Positions 16,062 through 26,046 of a DNA stretch of 64,000 nt are shown one piece after another. This stretch comes from Lewinellaceae bacterium. GTDB lineage: Bacteria; Bacteroidota; Bacteroidia; Chitinophagales; Saprospiraceae. Under the pieces are notes generated by a model that was given only the letters and a program-made list of their open reading frames with translations, ran no database searches and was not told where the DNA came from. The stretch is from positions 1 through 64,000 of the forward strand of contig JACJYB010000014.1 in NCBI GenBank assembly GCA_020636355.1, given 5' to 3'. Positions within the stretch are counted from its first letter, which is position 1; each line of letters begins with the position of its first letter. The translations under genes and the position numbers were made by a program.

Positions 16062-18020
16062 ATGGATTATTGGAAACAAACAATTTCAGGCTTATTGATT
16101 TGTTTAAGTGCAATGCTATTTGCCCAGCCTGATCTTGCCAGGGTGGATAGCCTGACCCAGGTGTTGGAAAACGCTCCCTCGCCGACTGAGAAAGGGCGTA
16201 TCAGCCTGGCGTTGGCAAGAGCCTATCAATCGGTAGACCTGTTGCAAAGCCGGAATTACGCGAGGCAGGCATTGTCCTGGCTTGATTCACAAGACCCGCT
16301 GCGTGCTGATGCATTGGATCAATTGGGTCGATTTTATTTTTATCAGACACAGTTTGACTCTGCGCTATATTATTTCCGGCAGGCCCGTGATCTGCTCGCA
16401 TTGGCTCAGGATACCTTCCGGATTGCATCTTTGAACATCAGCATTGGCTCCGTGCTTTTGCAGCAATCACACTATACCGAAGCTATATCGATTTTTATTG
16501 AAAACCTGAAATACTTTGAACCCAGACAAGATATGGTTAACGCGGCCAAGTGTTACAGTAACCTTGCGACCGCATTTGCCCAAATGAGTAATTTTGAAAA
16601 AGCGATTGAATACAGCCGGAAAGCGCTTACCATTTTTCGGCAGCAGGGCATGGATCAATTTACGATGATCACCTTACCCAATCTGGCTACCCAATTCATG
16701 CAAAATGACCAGTTGGATTCAGCGAATCATTATTTTCAACTGGCTGAAACATTAGCCACCAGATACGGAAACAAAAGATCTCTGGCATTGATTTATACCA
16801 GCTTGGGAGACCTCAATTTGGAATCTGAGCACCTCGAGTTGGCTCGGGATTATACCCTCAAATCCATCCAGTTAAAACAGGAATTAAACCAGGCCAAGGG
16901 TATAAGCCAGGCGTACCATAACCTGGGGCTGATTGCCTTTAAAGAACAAAAATATCCGGAAGCAAGGAAATATTACCTGAAGGCGATGACTGATGCAGAC
17001 AGCGAATCCCGCCTGGAATTGCTGAAACGAATTAAGGAGGTATTGGTAGCGGAGAGTAACTGGAAAGAGGCCACCCGCTATGCCGAAGAGGTACAAAAGC
17101 TGGGTGATAGTCTGCAGGCCGAAAAAAATATGAAGGAAATAGCTGCAGCAGTAAGCCAGTACGAAACGGCAAAAAAAGAAAATGAAATCCTGCAACTAAA
17201 ATCCAAAAATCAGGAATTGGCAATCCGGCATAACCGAAACCAAATTTTCCTTTGGAGTATTGCTGCCTTATGTTTGGGTTTATTGCTCTTGGGTTACCTC
17301 ACGTATAAGAATATCCATCGGAAAAGGGTGATTGACCGGCAAAATTTCAAGATCAATCAACAGAAAATGATTGAGCAACTGCGTCAGCAAGAACTGGATA
17401 CCATTGATAATATCATACAAATACAAGAATCTGAACGCAGCAGAATCGCAGCCGATCTGCATGACAGTCTGGGCAGTAAACTGGCAACGCTTAACCTCTA
17501 TGTTGATAAATTACAGGAAGAGGTTCCTGAACACATGAAAAAGGAACTTTCCTTAATTCCTTTAAAAAAATTAACGAATGATACCTATCAGGAGGTCCGA
17601 CAGATCTCCCACAACATCAATGCGGGTGCACAGGTTAAGGATGGCCTTCTGGTAGCCTTACAACACATGGCCAACTATATTTCCCACACCAATAACATCC
17701 AGATTGAGGTATTGGGCATCGATCTGGACCATCGCATTGATAATACTTTGGAAATTCAATTATTCAGGGTGATTCAGGAATTGGTCACCAATGTAATAAA
17801 ACATGCAAATGCAACTGAGGCCACCATTCAATTAACCAAGCATGATAGCGAATTGAATATTATTGTGGAAGATAATGGGTGCGGTTTTGATCCGGATGAA
17901 ATCAAGTTTGGATTGGGGTTGAAGAACATTGAAAACCGGCTTGCCAATATTGGCGCGGAGTTCTCAATCGATTCGTCTCCGGGTCATGGAACAACAGTTA
18001 TCATAAATACACCATTATGA
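16062..18020 (+). CDS. TPR-containing sensor histidine kinase (HisKA_3 type)
   Basis: Predicted 652 residues. A signal peptide (ending LFAQ) is followed by about six tetratricopeptide repeats (roughly 25-340) in the periplasm, a coiled stretch, one membrane helix (about 388-408), then a cytoplasmic kinase. The phospho-acceptor is H467 in ADLHDSLG of the HisKA_3 dimer domain. The ATPase has N-box ELVTNVIKHA, G1 box DNGCGFD and G2 box GLGLKNI. The ATG at 16062 is chosen because the preceding codon is a TTG. The stop overlaps the regulator's start as ATGA (18017-18020), so the pair is coupled. TPR sensor kinases of this kind pair with NarL-type regulators; the stimulus is unknown. Confidence 0.92.
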   Translation: MDYWKQTISGLLICLSAMLFAQPDLARVDSLTQVLENAPSPTEKGRISLALARAYQSVDLLQSRNYARQALSWLDSQDPLRADALDQLGRFYFYQTQFDSALYYFRQARDLLALAQDTFRIASLNISIGSVLLQQSHYTEAISIFIENLKYFEPRQDMVNAAKCYSNLATAFAQMSNFEKAIEYSRKALTIFRQQGMDQFTMITLPNLATQFMQNDQLDSANHYFQLAETLATRYGNKRSLALIYTSLGDLNLESEHLELARDYTLKSIQLKQELNQAKGISQAYHNLGLIAFKEQKYPEARKYYLKAMTDADSESRLELLKRIKEVLVAESNWKEATRYAEEVQKLGDSLQAEKNMKEIAAAVSQYETAKKENEILQLKSKNQELAIRHNRNQIFLWSIAALCLGLLLLGYLTYKNIHRKRVIDRQNFKINQQKMIEQLRQQELDTIDNIIQIQESERSRIAADLHDSLGSKLATLNLYVDKLQEEVPEHMKKELSLIPLKKLTNDTYQEVRQISHNINAGAQVKDGLLVALQHMANYISHTNNIQIEVLGIDLDHRIDNTLEIQLFRVIQELVTNVIKHANATEATIQLTKHDSELNIIVEDNGCGFDPDEIKFGLGLKNIENRLANIGAEFSIDSSPGHGTTVIINTPL

Positions 18021-18649
18021 ATACAAAAATTATCATCGTCGATGATCATCAGTTGTTTATAGACGGGGTCAAATCCATATTGCAAGAAGTAGTCGATATT
18101 GAGATCATTGCTGAAGCACAGCATGGATTACAATGCATGCGATTACTGGAGTCCGGGATGATTCCTGACCTGATCCTTATGGACATCCGTATGCCGGTTA
18201 TGGATGGCATTGCAACGATGCGGATGCTGAAAAAAGAGTATCCTAAAATTCAGGTTTTGGCATTAAGCATGTATGATCAGGAAGCAGATGTGCTGGAAAT
18301 GATGGACGCGGGTGCCAGTGGCTACATCATCAAAAATACCGGGAAAAAAGAACTGGTCGAAGCCATAAGAATTGTCAGTCAAAAGAAATCGTATTTCAGT
18401 AAAGATTTGCCTGGTAATCTTCTATCAAAATACCACGAGGGTAGCGGCGCAGTAAAGTTGCTTACCCGAAGGGAAATAGATATCCTGCAGCTGATGGCCA
18501 TGGGCCGGACGTCCCACGAAATAGCAAACGCCTTATCCATTAGTAAATTTACGGTGGACACACACCGGAAAAACATTCACCGGAAATTGCGTATTGCAAC
18601 GAATGCAGGCCTGATCAAGTATACACTGGAGAACCTGAACAGAACGTAA
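18017..18649 (+). CDS. NarL/FixJ-family response regulator
   Basis: Predicted 210 residues. The receiver domain has the acidic pair in IIIVDDHQLF, the phospho-acceptor D56 in LILMDIRMPVMDG, and the conserved Lys in IKNTGKKEL. The C-terminal LuxR-type helix-turn-helix reads LLTRREIDILQLMAMG ... SHEIANALSISKFTVDTHRKNI. It is the partner of the overlapping kinase. Two TACCTA-N4-TAGGTA palindromes, before the kinase and directly after this gene, match the 7-2-7 form bound by NarL-type dimers, which suggests both autoregulation and control of the next gene. Confidence 0.93.
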   Translation: MNTKIIIVDDHQLFIDGVKSILQEVVDIEIIAEAQHGLQCMRLLESGMIPDLILMDIRMPVMDGIATMRMLKKEYPKIQVLALSMYDQEADVLEMMDAGASGYIIKNTGKKELVEAIRIVSQKKSYFSKDLPGNLLSKYHEGSGAVKLLTRREIDILQLMAMGRTSHEIANALSISKFTVDTHRKNIHRKLRIATNAGLIKYTLENLNRT

Positions 18650-18650
18650 A

Positions 18651-18666
18651 TACCTACAAGTAGGTA
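18651..18666. promoter_or_regulatory. NarL-type palindrome upstream of the giant Cys-rich protein
   Basis: TACCTAC-AA-GTAGGTA is a perfect 7-2-7 palindrome (TACCTA-N4-TAGGTA), one base after the response regulator stop and about 54 bases before the ATG at 18720. It repeats the architecture, and the distance to the start, seen at 15993-16008. Confidence 0.65.
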
Positions 18667-18719
18667 GTGAGCCATGGAAATTTTGCGGTTAGCTTAGTGT
18701 TGACTGCAATGTGACCAAA

Positions 18720-21700
18720 ATGTATTTCAAGAAAAAGCAGGATCAAATACCTCTAACGAATCATGCTTATGTTTCGGTGGTGTCTTTGCTGCTTATGTTC
18801 ATCTTCTTGAACTTAGGGTTAATTAATTCGATTATCGCCCAGCCGGAACAGTCAGAATACGTTAATTATTGCGAACTGATCGAGTGGGGGAAATATTATG
18901 GAGAATTATCACTTGCGGATTCCGCGCGGTTGTTAACAGCCAAGGAGACAAAATGGTTTGATGACCTGAACAAACAGGTTTACCTCAACCCAAATTATTA
19001 TCACCATTTACAGGCTGATGAATTTAGTGCCCGGTATGATTTCAGTCTGGCAAACCGGCAGCGATTTCCAGCCGGAGTGAAGTATCATGCTTCCCATACA
19101 AACCCCTATTTTATTTTTCATATTGCCAAGATCATTTACCGTTATAATCATGTCCCGATCGATGATGTGGTCCGCAAAGAACAGTGCGCAGAAGAAATTA
19201 ACCGTCTGCTCCCCGGCACCAAAATCTGGAGTGATTTCTGCGCCTGGTGGCGGGTAAACCGGGATGAAGCCCAGATTTTGAGGTCCACCGAATTTGATGA
19301 TTTCTCGCTATTCATGCAATGCTACTATTACGACGATTTTATCAATCCGCTGGCACCCAAGCAAACGGTGATAGGGCCCTATATTTTTTGCCCGAATGAC
19401 ACGGTGGAGGTGACCTGTTTTGATGAAATTAAAGTCAAGGAACCTTCGGCGGCCTATCCTTGCAACATGGGTGGAAAAATCCGCACGTATCTCAATACAG
19501 CTAAACTTCCAACGTATCCGGGTACAGAAAACTGTTCCGGAACGCTGTATGAATACATTTCCGAATTCCTTTCTGCGTGTGGTCGAGATACGTGTGTGCA
19601 GGTGTTTCGTATTCAACATGATCCACCGGAGATAATCTGTCCTCCTAACCGAACGGTTACCTGTGCACGAGATATTCATCCGGATACACCTCAGGTCAAA
19701 ATTGCCTGTCATATACCCTATCGAATTTATACCGATACCGCAGTTCTCAATCGGGGTGAAGCAGATTGTCCTGAAGCAGAATACATCCTGCGTTATCATC
19801 TGGTGGATTCATGCGGGAATGAGACAACCTGTGAACAATTGTTTACAATAAAGAATACCGGGCCAAGCATCCGCTGTCAGCCGGACGTGACCGTAGACTG
19901 TTACCGGGATATCAAGATCGTTATACCGGTCATCAATTCATCCTGTGGTAAGCTCGATACGTCCTGGACCGGTCCGGTTTTGGTTTCCGGTACCGACAGT
20001 TGTCCGGGAGCCATCTATGAAGTTCGGTTTGAAGTGGTCGACAACTGCCAGCGAAAAGCTTCCTGCGTTCAACGATTTACAATAAAGAATTTACCGCTAT
20101 CGCTGACCTGCAAAAAGGACACTATTGTACATTGTAAAGAGGACATCGTTATTGATCATTTGATTGCAGTGTCATCCTGTGGAGAGAAGATCCCTGCAAT
20201 CTACCAGGGCCCAATACTCATCTCGGGTACGAGTAATTGCAAAGGGGCCCGCTACGCCATGATTTATACCGTAACAGACCGTTGCAACCGCACTGCCACT
20301 TGCAGACGTATCTTTACGCTGGATCCTCCCCAACCGGTGGTAGTTTGTCCTCCGGATCGGATAATTAATTGTGGTGAGCGGGTCTTCGATCCAGCCATTC
20401 TGCCGATGTTAGATAGCGTATGTGCGACACAACCAAGCATCTTTCCTGGCCAACCCCAACTCATTCAGGGTACTGACAACTGTCCGGGAGCCGTTTACCG
20501 GATCTTTTTCACCGTTAGCGATTCCTGTGGCTTCGAGACTGTTTGCCGGCAAACCATCACAATCCGTGACGCGCCTCTGCAGATAGCTTGTCCACCAGAC
20601 AAAACAGTGGTTTGTGTGGACGATATCAAACCGGATATTGCAACGGTTTCGGACCCCTGCAGATTTGTTGTTTACATGGACGACGAAAAGCCATTACTGA
20701 CTTCAGGTCTTCCCGATTGCCCGGGAACCGAATATTCCATCAAATACCTGGCCTGGGATGACTGTGAACGTTCCGATTCCTGCTTTCAGCGCATCACGCT
20801 CATTGATTCTGTACTTAGCATTAATTGCCCACCCGATCTAACCGTACAATCATTGAATGAGATGGTTGCAGGAAGTCCTCGGGTTGATATCGACTGTAAC
20901 CGGCCGTACCGGATTGCTGTGCATGGACCCTACCTTAAGTCCGGGCCTCCTGAATGCCCGGGAAGCATATATGCCATCGATTATGAAGTGCATGATTCCT
21001 GCGGCAGAACCGACCTCTGTACCCAGCGATTTACGTTTGATCCACCACCGGTTAGTATCGATTGTCCGGATGACGTGACTGTTGCTTGTGAAGATGATAT
21101 TGTAATACAGCCACAACATATTCCCTGGTTTTCAACCGCGGAGATCCCAAGCAGGGTGGATGGCCCCAACCTGATTCAAGGCATGGCCGGTTGTGACGGT
21201 GCGGTCTATGAAATCATCTATCAATATAAGCTGCCCTGCGATTCGCCTTTTGTATGCCGTCAGCGCATTACGCTGCAAAATCAGGGGCCAAGGTTGACGT
21301 GTCCTCCAGATCAAACCATCACTTCATTAAACGATGCCTTTGATCAAAATCTTCAGGTGGAAACCGATTGCCAGTTGAACTACGTGGTGCGGACACAAGG
21401 GCCGGATCTCAGGACAGGAATATCCGGGCAGCCAGGCTCGACCTATGATTTCGTTTATGTGGTAACAGATGACTGCAATCGCGAGGAACGCTGTACGCAA
21501 ACACTCACCCTGATCGGTCTGGGAAACAACCCTTCCGGTTGCCCCTACCCAAGCGATTGGTTTGGTGTCAGCCGGGACCTGATTGAGAATCGTTCCAACC
21601 GATTCCAGCAGGATGTGGAGAAATTCATTCTCACCAAAACGTGTGAGCAAATTACCAGCTTGGTGGAGTCCGGAATAAACAGCTTTTACCAGGAGTGGGC

Positions 21701-23645
21701 TTCTGAGAGAATATTGGGTAATGAGGTGGGCCTAGCAACCGATATTGCACGCCGGGGGAATATTCAGAATGTTTTATCCAGGATCGGGGACATCCAAATT
21801 GCCATTAAAGCGATCGAGGCAGCCTTATTTGGCAGCGTCACTGAATTAAGAGATATCCTGGTGCCGGAAGTCCTGGGTCGCATGGCTACCTATCTGGCTG
21901 GAAATGGCACGCCTGCAGCGGTTGTATCCGTGCTAAATGATCTCGGTAAGTTTACGGAATATCTTAACCGTGAGATCCTGATCTCCAACCTCAACACCTT
22001 TGCCAATATGGCACCCAATGACCCTGATTTTTTTGACGCCGATCACTTTCTGGTACAATATGCCGGATTGAATGAATTGCGGCAACCCGGCCATAATGCA
22101 TTCAATCGCATCCGCCTGGCTATTTACGATTATGCTCAATACCGGATGAATGGTTATCCGCTACCTCCGGCGACGGAGATTTGGAAAAGCCAACAGAATC
22201 TGAATGCGATCCGTACGGTGACGCGGACCATGCTGGATGAAGTATGCGAATTGTTTCATGCCAAATACCGGCTGAAGGTATTGCTGGACAAACTGAAGGC
22301 GGAGCAATCCATGTTAGAACGTTTCCAGGCCGTATGGAGGTATTTTGAAGCCTACGATTGCCTCACCAATCCTGATCCGGTGATGCCCGATTGTGCTTCC
22401 CTGCCCAATGTAACGGTCAGAGAGACTAGCCCGGGACAATATGAATGTGACTGTTTGTCTCCTTTCCGATGGAGTCCGGATCACCGGTTATGTGTGAAGG
22501 AGGAACCCTGCAATATCCCAAATGCCGTATCCATATTTCGCATCGATCACTACGAGTGCGATTGTCTTAGCGGCTACGAATGGAACGGAAATCATACGGC
22601 CTGCGTGTTGGAAGTTCCCGATTGTGCAACCCAGCTGGCTAATTCCGAGGCTGTCTGGAATCCTAACGTCAATGCTTACGAATGCCAATGCATCAGTGGC
22701 TATGAATACGATCCGAATACCGGTCAATGTGAGGTTAAAAAACCGGACTGTGCCGCACAGTTAGCCAACTCTGAAGCCGTATGGAATCCCAATGTAAATG
22801 CCTATGAATGTCAGTGTCTCATCGGTTTTCACTTTGATGCGAGCACTGGAAATTGTGAGCCGGACTTGCCCGATTGCAATGCGGTGCTGGAACATTCGGA
22901 GGCGGTTTGGAATCCGGCTATAAACGACTATGAATGTCAATGCGTGGCTGGATTTACCTACGATGTGAATTCCGGGCAATGCCTCCCCGCACCGCCGGAT
23001 TGTTCAGTTTTTTATGCCAATACCACGCCGGTATGGGATGCTGCCGATCAGGATTACAAATGTGACTGCATTCAGGGTTACGTGTGGAAACCGAATGGAT
23101 CCGGATGTGAACCTCCTACAGTTGTGGATTGCGGTGCTTATCCCAATACCACACTAATATTTGATCCTTCCACAAATGATTACCTCTGTGATTGTATTCA
23201 GGGATATAAATGGAATGCTTCAGGGGATGGCTGCGTCAAAAAGGCGGACCCTGCCCAGACCATTGGCATCATCAACACCATATTAAGTGGATTAACCAAC
23301 GGGGCTGGTACAGCCGATAATCCTGTTGTACAACCACAAAATCAGCACCAGGGCCAATGCAATACCAAATACGGAAGTGGAGCCAATGCACCCGAACAAT
23401 ACACATTCAATATGGGAATATCCTTCGGAACGGTAACCATCAACTATGATACCTATACCATTAAAGACCGGATTCATGTGTATGCGGGGGGACTGAAAGT
23501 ATTGGATACCGGGTGTGTTGGAACCAGCGGGAGTAAGTCCTTTCAACTGAATGGGAGCCAGATCCGGGTCATTGTCGATCCCGGATGTGATCCCAGCAAT
23601 TCAACCGGGACCAGGTGGAATTTTACCGTCACCTGCCCCCAATAA
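18720..23645 (+). CDS. Giant modular Cys-rich secreted protein (HYR-like repeats, EGF-like repeats)
   Basis: Predicted 1641 residues, starting at ATG 18720 in preference to a GTG three codons earlier. Signal peptide about 12-42 (ending IIAQ). Order: an N-terminal domain (to about 215); nine repeats of about 80 residues, each opening like CPPDxTVxC and closing with C..R.T (about 217-930), resembling HYR or Ig-like modules; a helical region without cysteines (about 940-1215); seven EGF-like repeats with CxC-x2-G[YF] cores (about 1222-1508), two of them sharing NSEAVWNPNVNAYECQC; and a beta-rich CUB-like end (about 1544-1641). No classical sorting domain at the C terminus is obvious. Probably surface or matrix material. 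It sits between the response regulator and an outer-membrane barrel, 18 bases before the latter. Confidence 0.85.
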   Translation: MYFKKKQDQIPLTNHAYVSVVSLLLMFIFLNLGLINSIIAQPEQSEYVNYCELIEWGKYYGELSLADSARLLTAKETKWFDDLNKQVYLNPNYYHHLQADEFSARYDFSLANRQRFPAGVKYHASHTNPYFIFHIAKIIYRYNHVPIDDVVRKEQCAEEINRLLPGTKIWSDFCAWWRVNRDEAQILRSTEFDDFSLFMQCYYYDDFINPLAPKQTVIGPYIFCPNDTVEVTCFDEIKVKEPSAAYPCNMGGKIRTYLNTAKLPTYPGTENCSGTLYEYISEFLSACGRDTCVQVFRIQHDPPEIICPPNRTVTCARDIHPDTPQVKIACHIPYRIYTDTAVLNRGEADCPEAEYILRYHLVDSCGNETTCEQLFTIKNTGPSIRCQPDVTVDCYRDIKIVIPVINSSCGKLDTSWTGPVLVSGTDSCPGAIYEVRFEVVDNCQRKASCVQRFTIKNLPLSLTCKKDTIVHCKEDIVIDHLIAVSSCGEKIPAIYQGPILISGTSNCKGARYAMIYTVTDRCNRTATCRRIFTLDPPQPVVVCPPDRIINCGERVFDPAILPMLDSVCATQPSIFPGQPQLIQGTDNCPGAVYRIFFTVSDSCGFETVCRQTITIRDAPLQIACPPDKTVVCVDDIKPDIATVSDPCRFVVYMDDEKPLLTSGLPDCPGTEYSIKYLAWDDCERSDSCFQRITLIDSVLSINCPPDLTVQSLNEMVAGSPRVDIDCNRPYRIAVHGPYLKSGPPECPGSIYAIDYEVHDSCGRTDLCTQRFTFDPPPVSIDCPDDVTVACEDDIVIQPQHIPWFSTAEIPSRVDGPNLIQGMAGCDGAVYEIIYQYKLPCDSPFVCRQRITLQNQGPRLTCPPDQTITSLNDAFDQNLQVETDCQLNYVVRTQGPDLRTGISGQPGSTYDFVYVVTDDCNREERCTQTLTLIGLGNNPSGCPYPSDWFGVSRDLIENRSNRFQQDVEKFILTKTCEQITSLVESGINSFYQEWASERILGNEVGLATDIARRGNIQNVLSRIGDIQIAIKAIEAALFGSVTELRDILVPEVLGRMATYLAGNGTPAAVVSVLNDLGKFTEYLNREILISNLNTFANMAPNDPDFFDADHFLVQYAGLNELRQPGHNAFNRIRLAIYDYAQYRMNGYPLPPATEIWKSQQNLNAIRTVTRTMLDEVCELFHAKYRLKVLLDKLKAEQSMLERFQAVWRYFEAYDCLTNPDPVMPDCASLPNVTVRETSPGQYECDCLSPFRWSPDHRLCVKEEPCNIPNAVSIFRIDHYECDCLSGYEWNGNHTACVLEVPDCATQLANSEAVWNPNVNAYECQCISGYEYDPNTGQCEVKKPDCAAQLANSEAVWNPNVNAYECQCLIGFHFDASTGNCEPDLPDCNAVLEHSEAVWNPAINDYECQCVAGFTYDVNSGQCLPAPPDCSVFYANTTPVWDAADQDYKCDCIQGYVWKPNGSGCEPPTVVDCGAYPNTTLIFDPSTNDYLCDCIQGYKWNASGDGCVKKADPAQTIGIINTILSGLTNGAGTADNPVVQPQNQHQGQCNTKYGSGANAPEQYTFNMGISFGTVTINYDTYTIKDRIHVYAGGLKVLDTGCVGTSGSKSFQLNGSQIRVIVDPGCDPSNSTGTRWNFTVTCPQ

Positions 23646-23663
23646 AATGAAATAACTAATACC

Positions 23664-24647
23664 ATGAAAATTGGATTTCTAGGCATAATACTATTTCTTG
23701 GTTGGCTGCCTTTGCAGGCTCAGGTGCAGTTTTCAGTAGTTTGTAATCAACAAAACAACCAATTGGAGGTGGTCGTTTCGGGAAGAGAGCAAATTTTCCA
23801 GAAGGTGTTGAAAGATCGATTCCCTAATCAGGCAGCGGCGGAAAAATATTTGCGCGACAACGCAGCGACCCTGAGTTGCGGCCCCCGGAAATCATCAACA
23901 GCCTCTCCAGCGGGGAATACTCAACCTTCTGTTACAACTTCCCCTCCTGCTACGGTGAACAATTCTCCCGGTCGAAATACCACTCAGCCGGGGGTACGTC
24001 TTCCGGAATTGAAGACCAAATCCAGTTATCTCGGCATCATCACTTATCAACCCGAACCCTTGAATGCATTTAAAAGGACATCCATTTCAGAATCCATGAT
24101 TCCAACTTTCTATTATTCAGGTGGGCGGGATGTCGCCAAACAATTTGCATTGAATTTTGAAATGCTGTTTAACTATAAAAAATTCGACATTGATTACCTT
24201 CAGGGTAGTTCAAACATACGAACATTGACTAATTCCTATTCGCTGGCCGGAGGACTGCAGGGGCATTACCGGGTCAAACTGCCAATCGATGTGGTGAGCC
24301 CATTCGGACAGGCATCGGTAGGATACATGCATTCTTTCCTGACCAACGAGCTTTCCAATGGAGGAAGTGATTTGTCTTATGATCATAATTTCGGTCTATT
24401 TTACTGGAAGGTGGGTGCGGGAGCCCTTTTGATGATCAGCGATGGATTTGGTTTTTATATTGAAGGAGATTATTTCTGGACCAGATCCGTAAAAACATTG
24501 GGCCAGATCACTGAAGATATTCTGACGGAACAGGGTGTCTCGGATCCGCGGAGTATTGTTCCTGACTATTCGCCATTTACCGATGTGGTCAGCGGACAGA
24601 ATTTTTGTTTTTCCGTGGGAATGGTATTCCGTTCCCTGTTCCGCTGA
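23664..24647 (+). CDS. Outer-membrane beta-barrel protein, partner of the giant protein
   Basis: Predicted 327 residues: signal peptide (ending LQAQ), a short N-terminal domain with two cysteines (to about 73), a Ser/Thr/Pro-rich linker (about 75-115), then alternating aromatic strands typical of an eight-stranded or larger barrel, ending ...CFSVGMVFRSLFR with a terminal aromatic-basic strand. It follows the giant protein by 18 bases and is probably cotranscribed; it could anchor or export it. No enzyme motif is seen. Confidence 0.75.
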   Translation: MKIGFLGIILFLGWLPLQAQVQFSVVCNQQNNQLEVVVSGREQIFQKVLKDRFPNQAAAEKYLRDNAATLSCGPRKSSTASPAGNTQPSVTTSPPATVNNSPGRNTTQPGVRLPELKTKSSYLGIITYQPEPLNAFKRTSISESMIPTFYYSGGRDVAKQFALNFEMLFNYKKFDIDYLQGSSNIRTLTNSYSLAGGLQGHYRVKLPIDVVSPFGQASVGYMHSFLTNELSNGGSDLSYDHNFGLFYWKVGAGALLMISDGFGFYIEGDYFWTRSVKTLGQITEDILTEQGVSDPRSIVPDYSPFTDVVSGQNFCFSVGMVFRSLFR

Positions 24648-24693
24648 ATCGAACCGTGTAACAGCAGTCACTTTTTCATTATTCCAATCCGGC

Positions 24694-24701
24694 TATATTT
24701 G
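24694..24701 (+). promoter_or_regulatory. -7 promoter element before the first CxxCH lipoprotein
   Basis: TATATTTG matches TAnnTTTG exactly, 14 bases before the ATG at 24716. A T-rich block lies about 20 bases upstream where a -33 element would be. Confidence 0.45.
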
Positions 24702-24715
24702 GATAAAAAAGAACA

Positions 24716-25291
24716 ATGTTTCGCTTACTATCGGGAGGTCTGATTGCACTATTATTGACAGCTTGTTCATCCGGACAACAATCAGAAAACCAGGATCAGG
24801 TTGATCAATGGTATTCACAAGGTGATGTTGTGGCCACAGCGGCTCAATCTCAATTGCTGACAAAAGTGAAAACAGCGCTGGAAACAGGCGGACCGGATTA
24901 CACCATACCCTTTTGCCATACCAACGCCGGTCCGATTATGGACAGCTTGTCGCAGGTGTTCAAATGCACCATTGAGCGTATTTCGGATCGAAACCGCAAT
25001 CCCGACCAACATCCGAAATCGGAGGAAGAAGCTGCGCTAATGCTGGCCTATGTCAATCGCCAGGTTGTAGGCGATACCGTTCTCAGCAATAGCGGGGCTC
25101 CGGTCTTCTATCGACCTATCGTCATTGGCCTCGAAACTTGCCTGAAATGCCATGGGCAACCGGGTACGGATATCGCAGAATCAACAATGGGTAAGCTGCG
25201 GGAGCTCTATCCGCAGGACAAGGCAACCGGATACCAGATGCATGATGTGCGCGGACTGTGGAAGGTCACCTTCCCGGAAGATTACGAATAA
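24716..25291 (+). CDS. DUF3365 / Tll0287-like c-type heme lipoprotein, copy 1
   Basis: Predicted 191 residues. Lipobox LLLTAC (Cys about 17). A single CLKCH motif (about 142-146) is a covalent c-type heme site, placed in a PAS-like Tll0287 fold with the following GQPGTDI and a C-terminal DVRGLWKVTF. Members bind heme and are thought to sense or transfer electrons in the periplasm. A paralogue with the same layout follows 152 bases later, so this is a tandem duplication. Confidence 0.8.
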   Translation: MFRLLSGGLIALLLTACSSGQQSENQDQVDQWYSQGDVVATAAQSQLLTKVKTALETGGPDYTIPFCHTNAGPIMDSLSQVFKCTIERISDRNRNPDQHPKSEEEAALMLAYVNRQVVGDTVLSNSGAPVFYRPIVIGLETCLKCHGQPGTDIAESTMGKLRELYPQDKATGYQMHDVRGLWKVTFPEDYE

Positions 25292-25443
25292 AGTTTCGGA
25301 GCTACTGATTTTTGGCCTCGATTGGTCATGAACCCGTTTTTGGCCCGGGATGCGGCAATTTATTGACATATACCATCTGGCGGGCCAATCTATATCATGT
25401 TATTTCTGATGGAACCTCCTATAAATTGGGAAAATTGTGTTCC

Positions 25444-26022
25444 ATGAAAAAAATAATCTTGTCATTCGCCGTGCTATCCATATGCTTCGCCTGCGGGCCA
25501 CAAGCCGGAAGCCCGGGTTCCTCCGAAGATCTTACTGCTTACACCACCAAAGGCAAGGAAGTAGCATCACTTACTCAGCAAACTTTTTTCCAGGAGGTAA
25601 ATGATGCCCTCGCAGAGGGAGGGACAGAATACGCCCTTCAATTTATGCATCCGATCGATAACCCAAAGATCGACAGCCTTGATCGGGTTTATGCATGCAC
25701 CATCGGGAGGACATCGAATAAAATCCGGAATGTAGCCAACAAGCCCGATGGACCGGAAGAATTGGCGCTGATCGAAGCGTATATCAACGGAAAAGTGCAG
25801 GGAGATACGGTACTTGTCCGGAATGATCACGTTATCTATTACCAGCCGATCTTGTTGAGCATGCCAGCTTGTTTGCAGTGTCACGGACAGCCTGGTGTAG
25901 ATATTACCGAGAGTACCCTGGCCGCTATCCGTACGCTTTATCCGGATGATCAGGCGACCGGTTACAAGCTTGGAGATGTGCGGGGACTATGGAAAGTGAG
26001 CTTTAAGGATAAGGCCCAATAG
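25444..26022 (+). CDS. DUF3365 / Tll0287-like c-type heme lipoprotein, copy 2
   Basis: Predicted 192 residues from the ATG at 25444 (MKKIILSFAV), chosen because it gives a lipobox (SICFAC). The heme motif is CLQCH, followed by GQPGVDI and near the end DVRGLWKVSF, matching copy 1 throughout. The two copies differ enough to be an old duplication. The gap before it (25292-25443) holds no gene; an open frame extends upstream of the ATG but has no signal-like start. Confidence 0.8.
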   Translation: MKKIILSFAVLSICFACGPQAGSPGSSEDLTAYTTKGKEVASLTQQTFFQEVNDALAEGGTEYALQFMHPIDNPKIDSLDRVYACTIGRTSNKIRNVANKPDGPEELALIEAYINGKVQGDTVLVRNDHVIYYQPILLSMPACLQCHGQPGVDITESTLAAIRTLYPDDQATGYKLGDVRGLWKVSFKDKAQ

Positions 26023-26046
26023 CAACATTTCGGAAATGGAAGAGGC

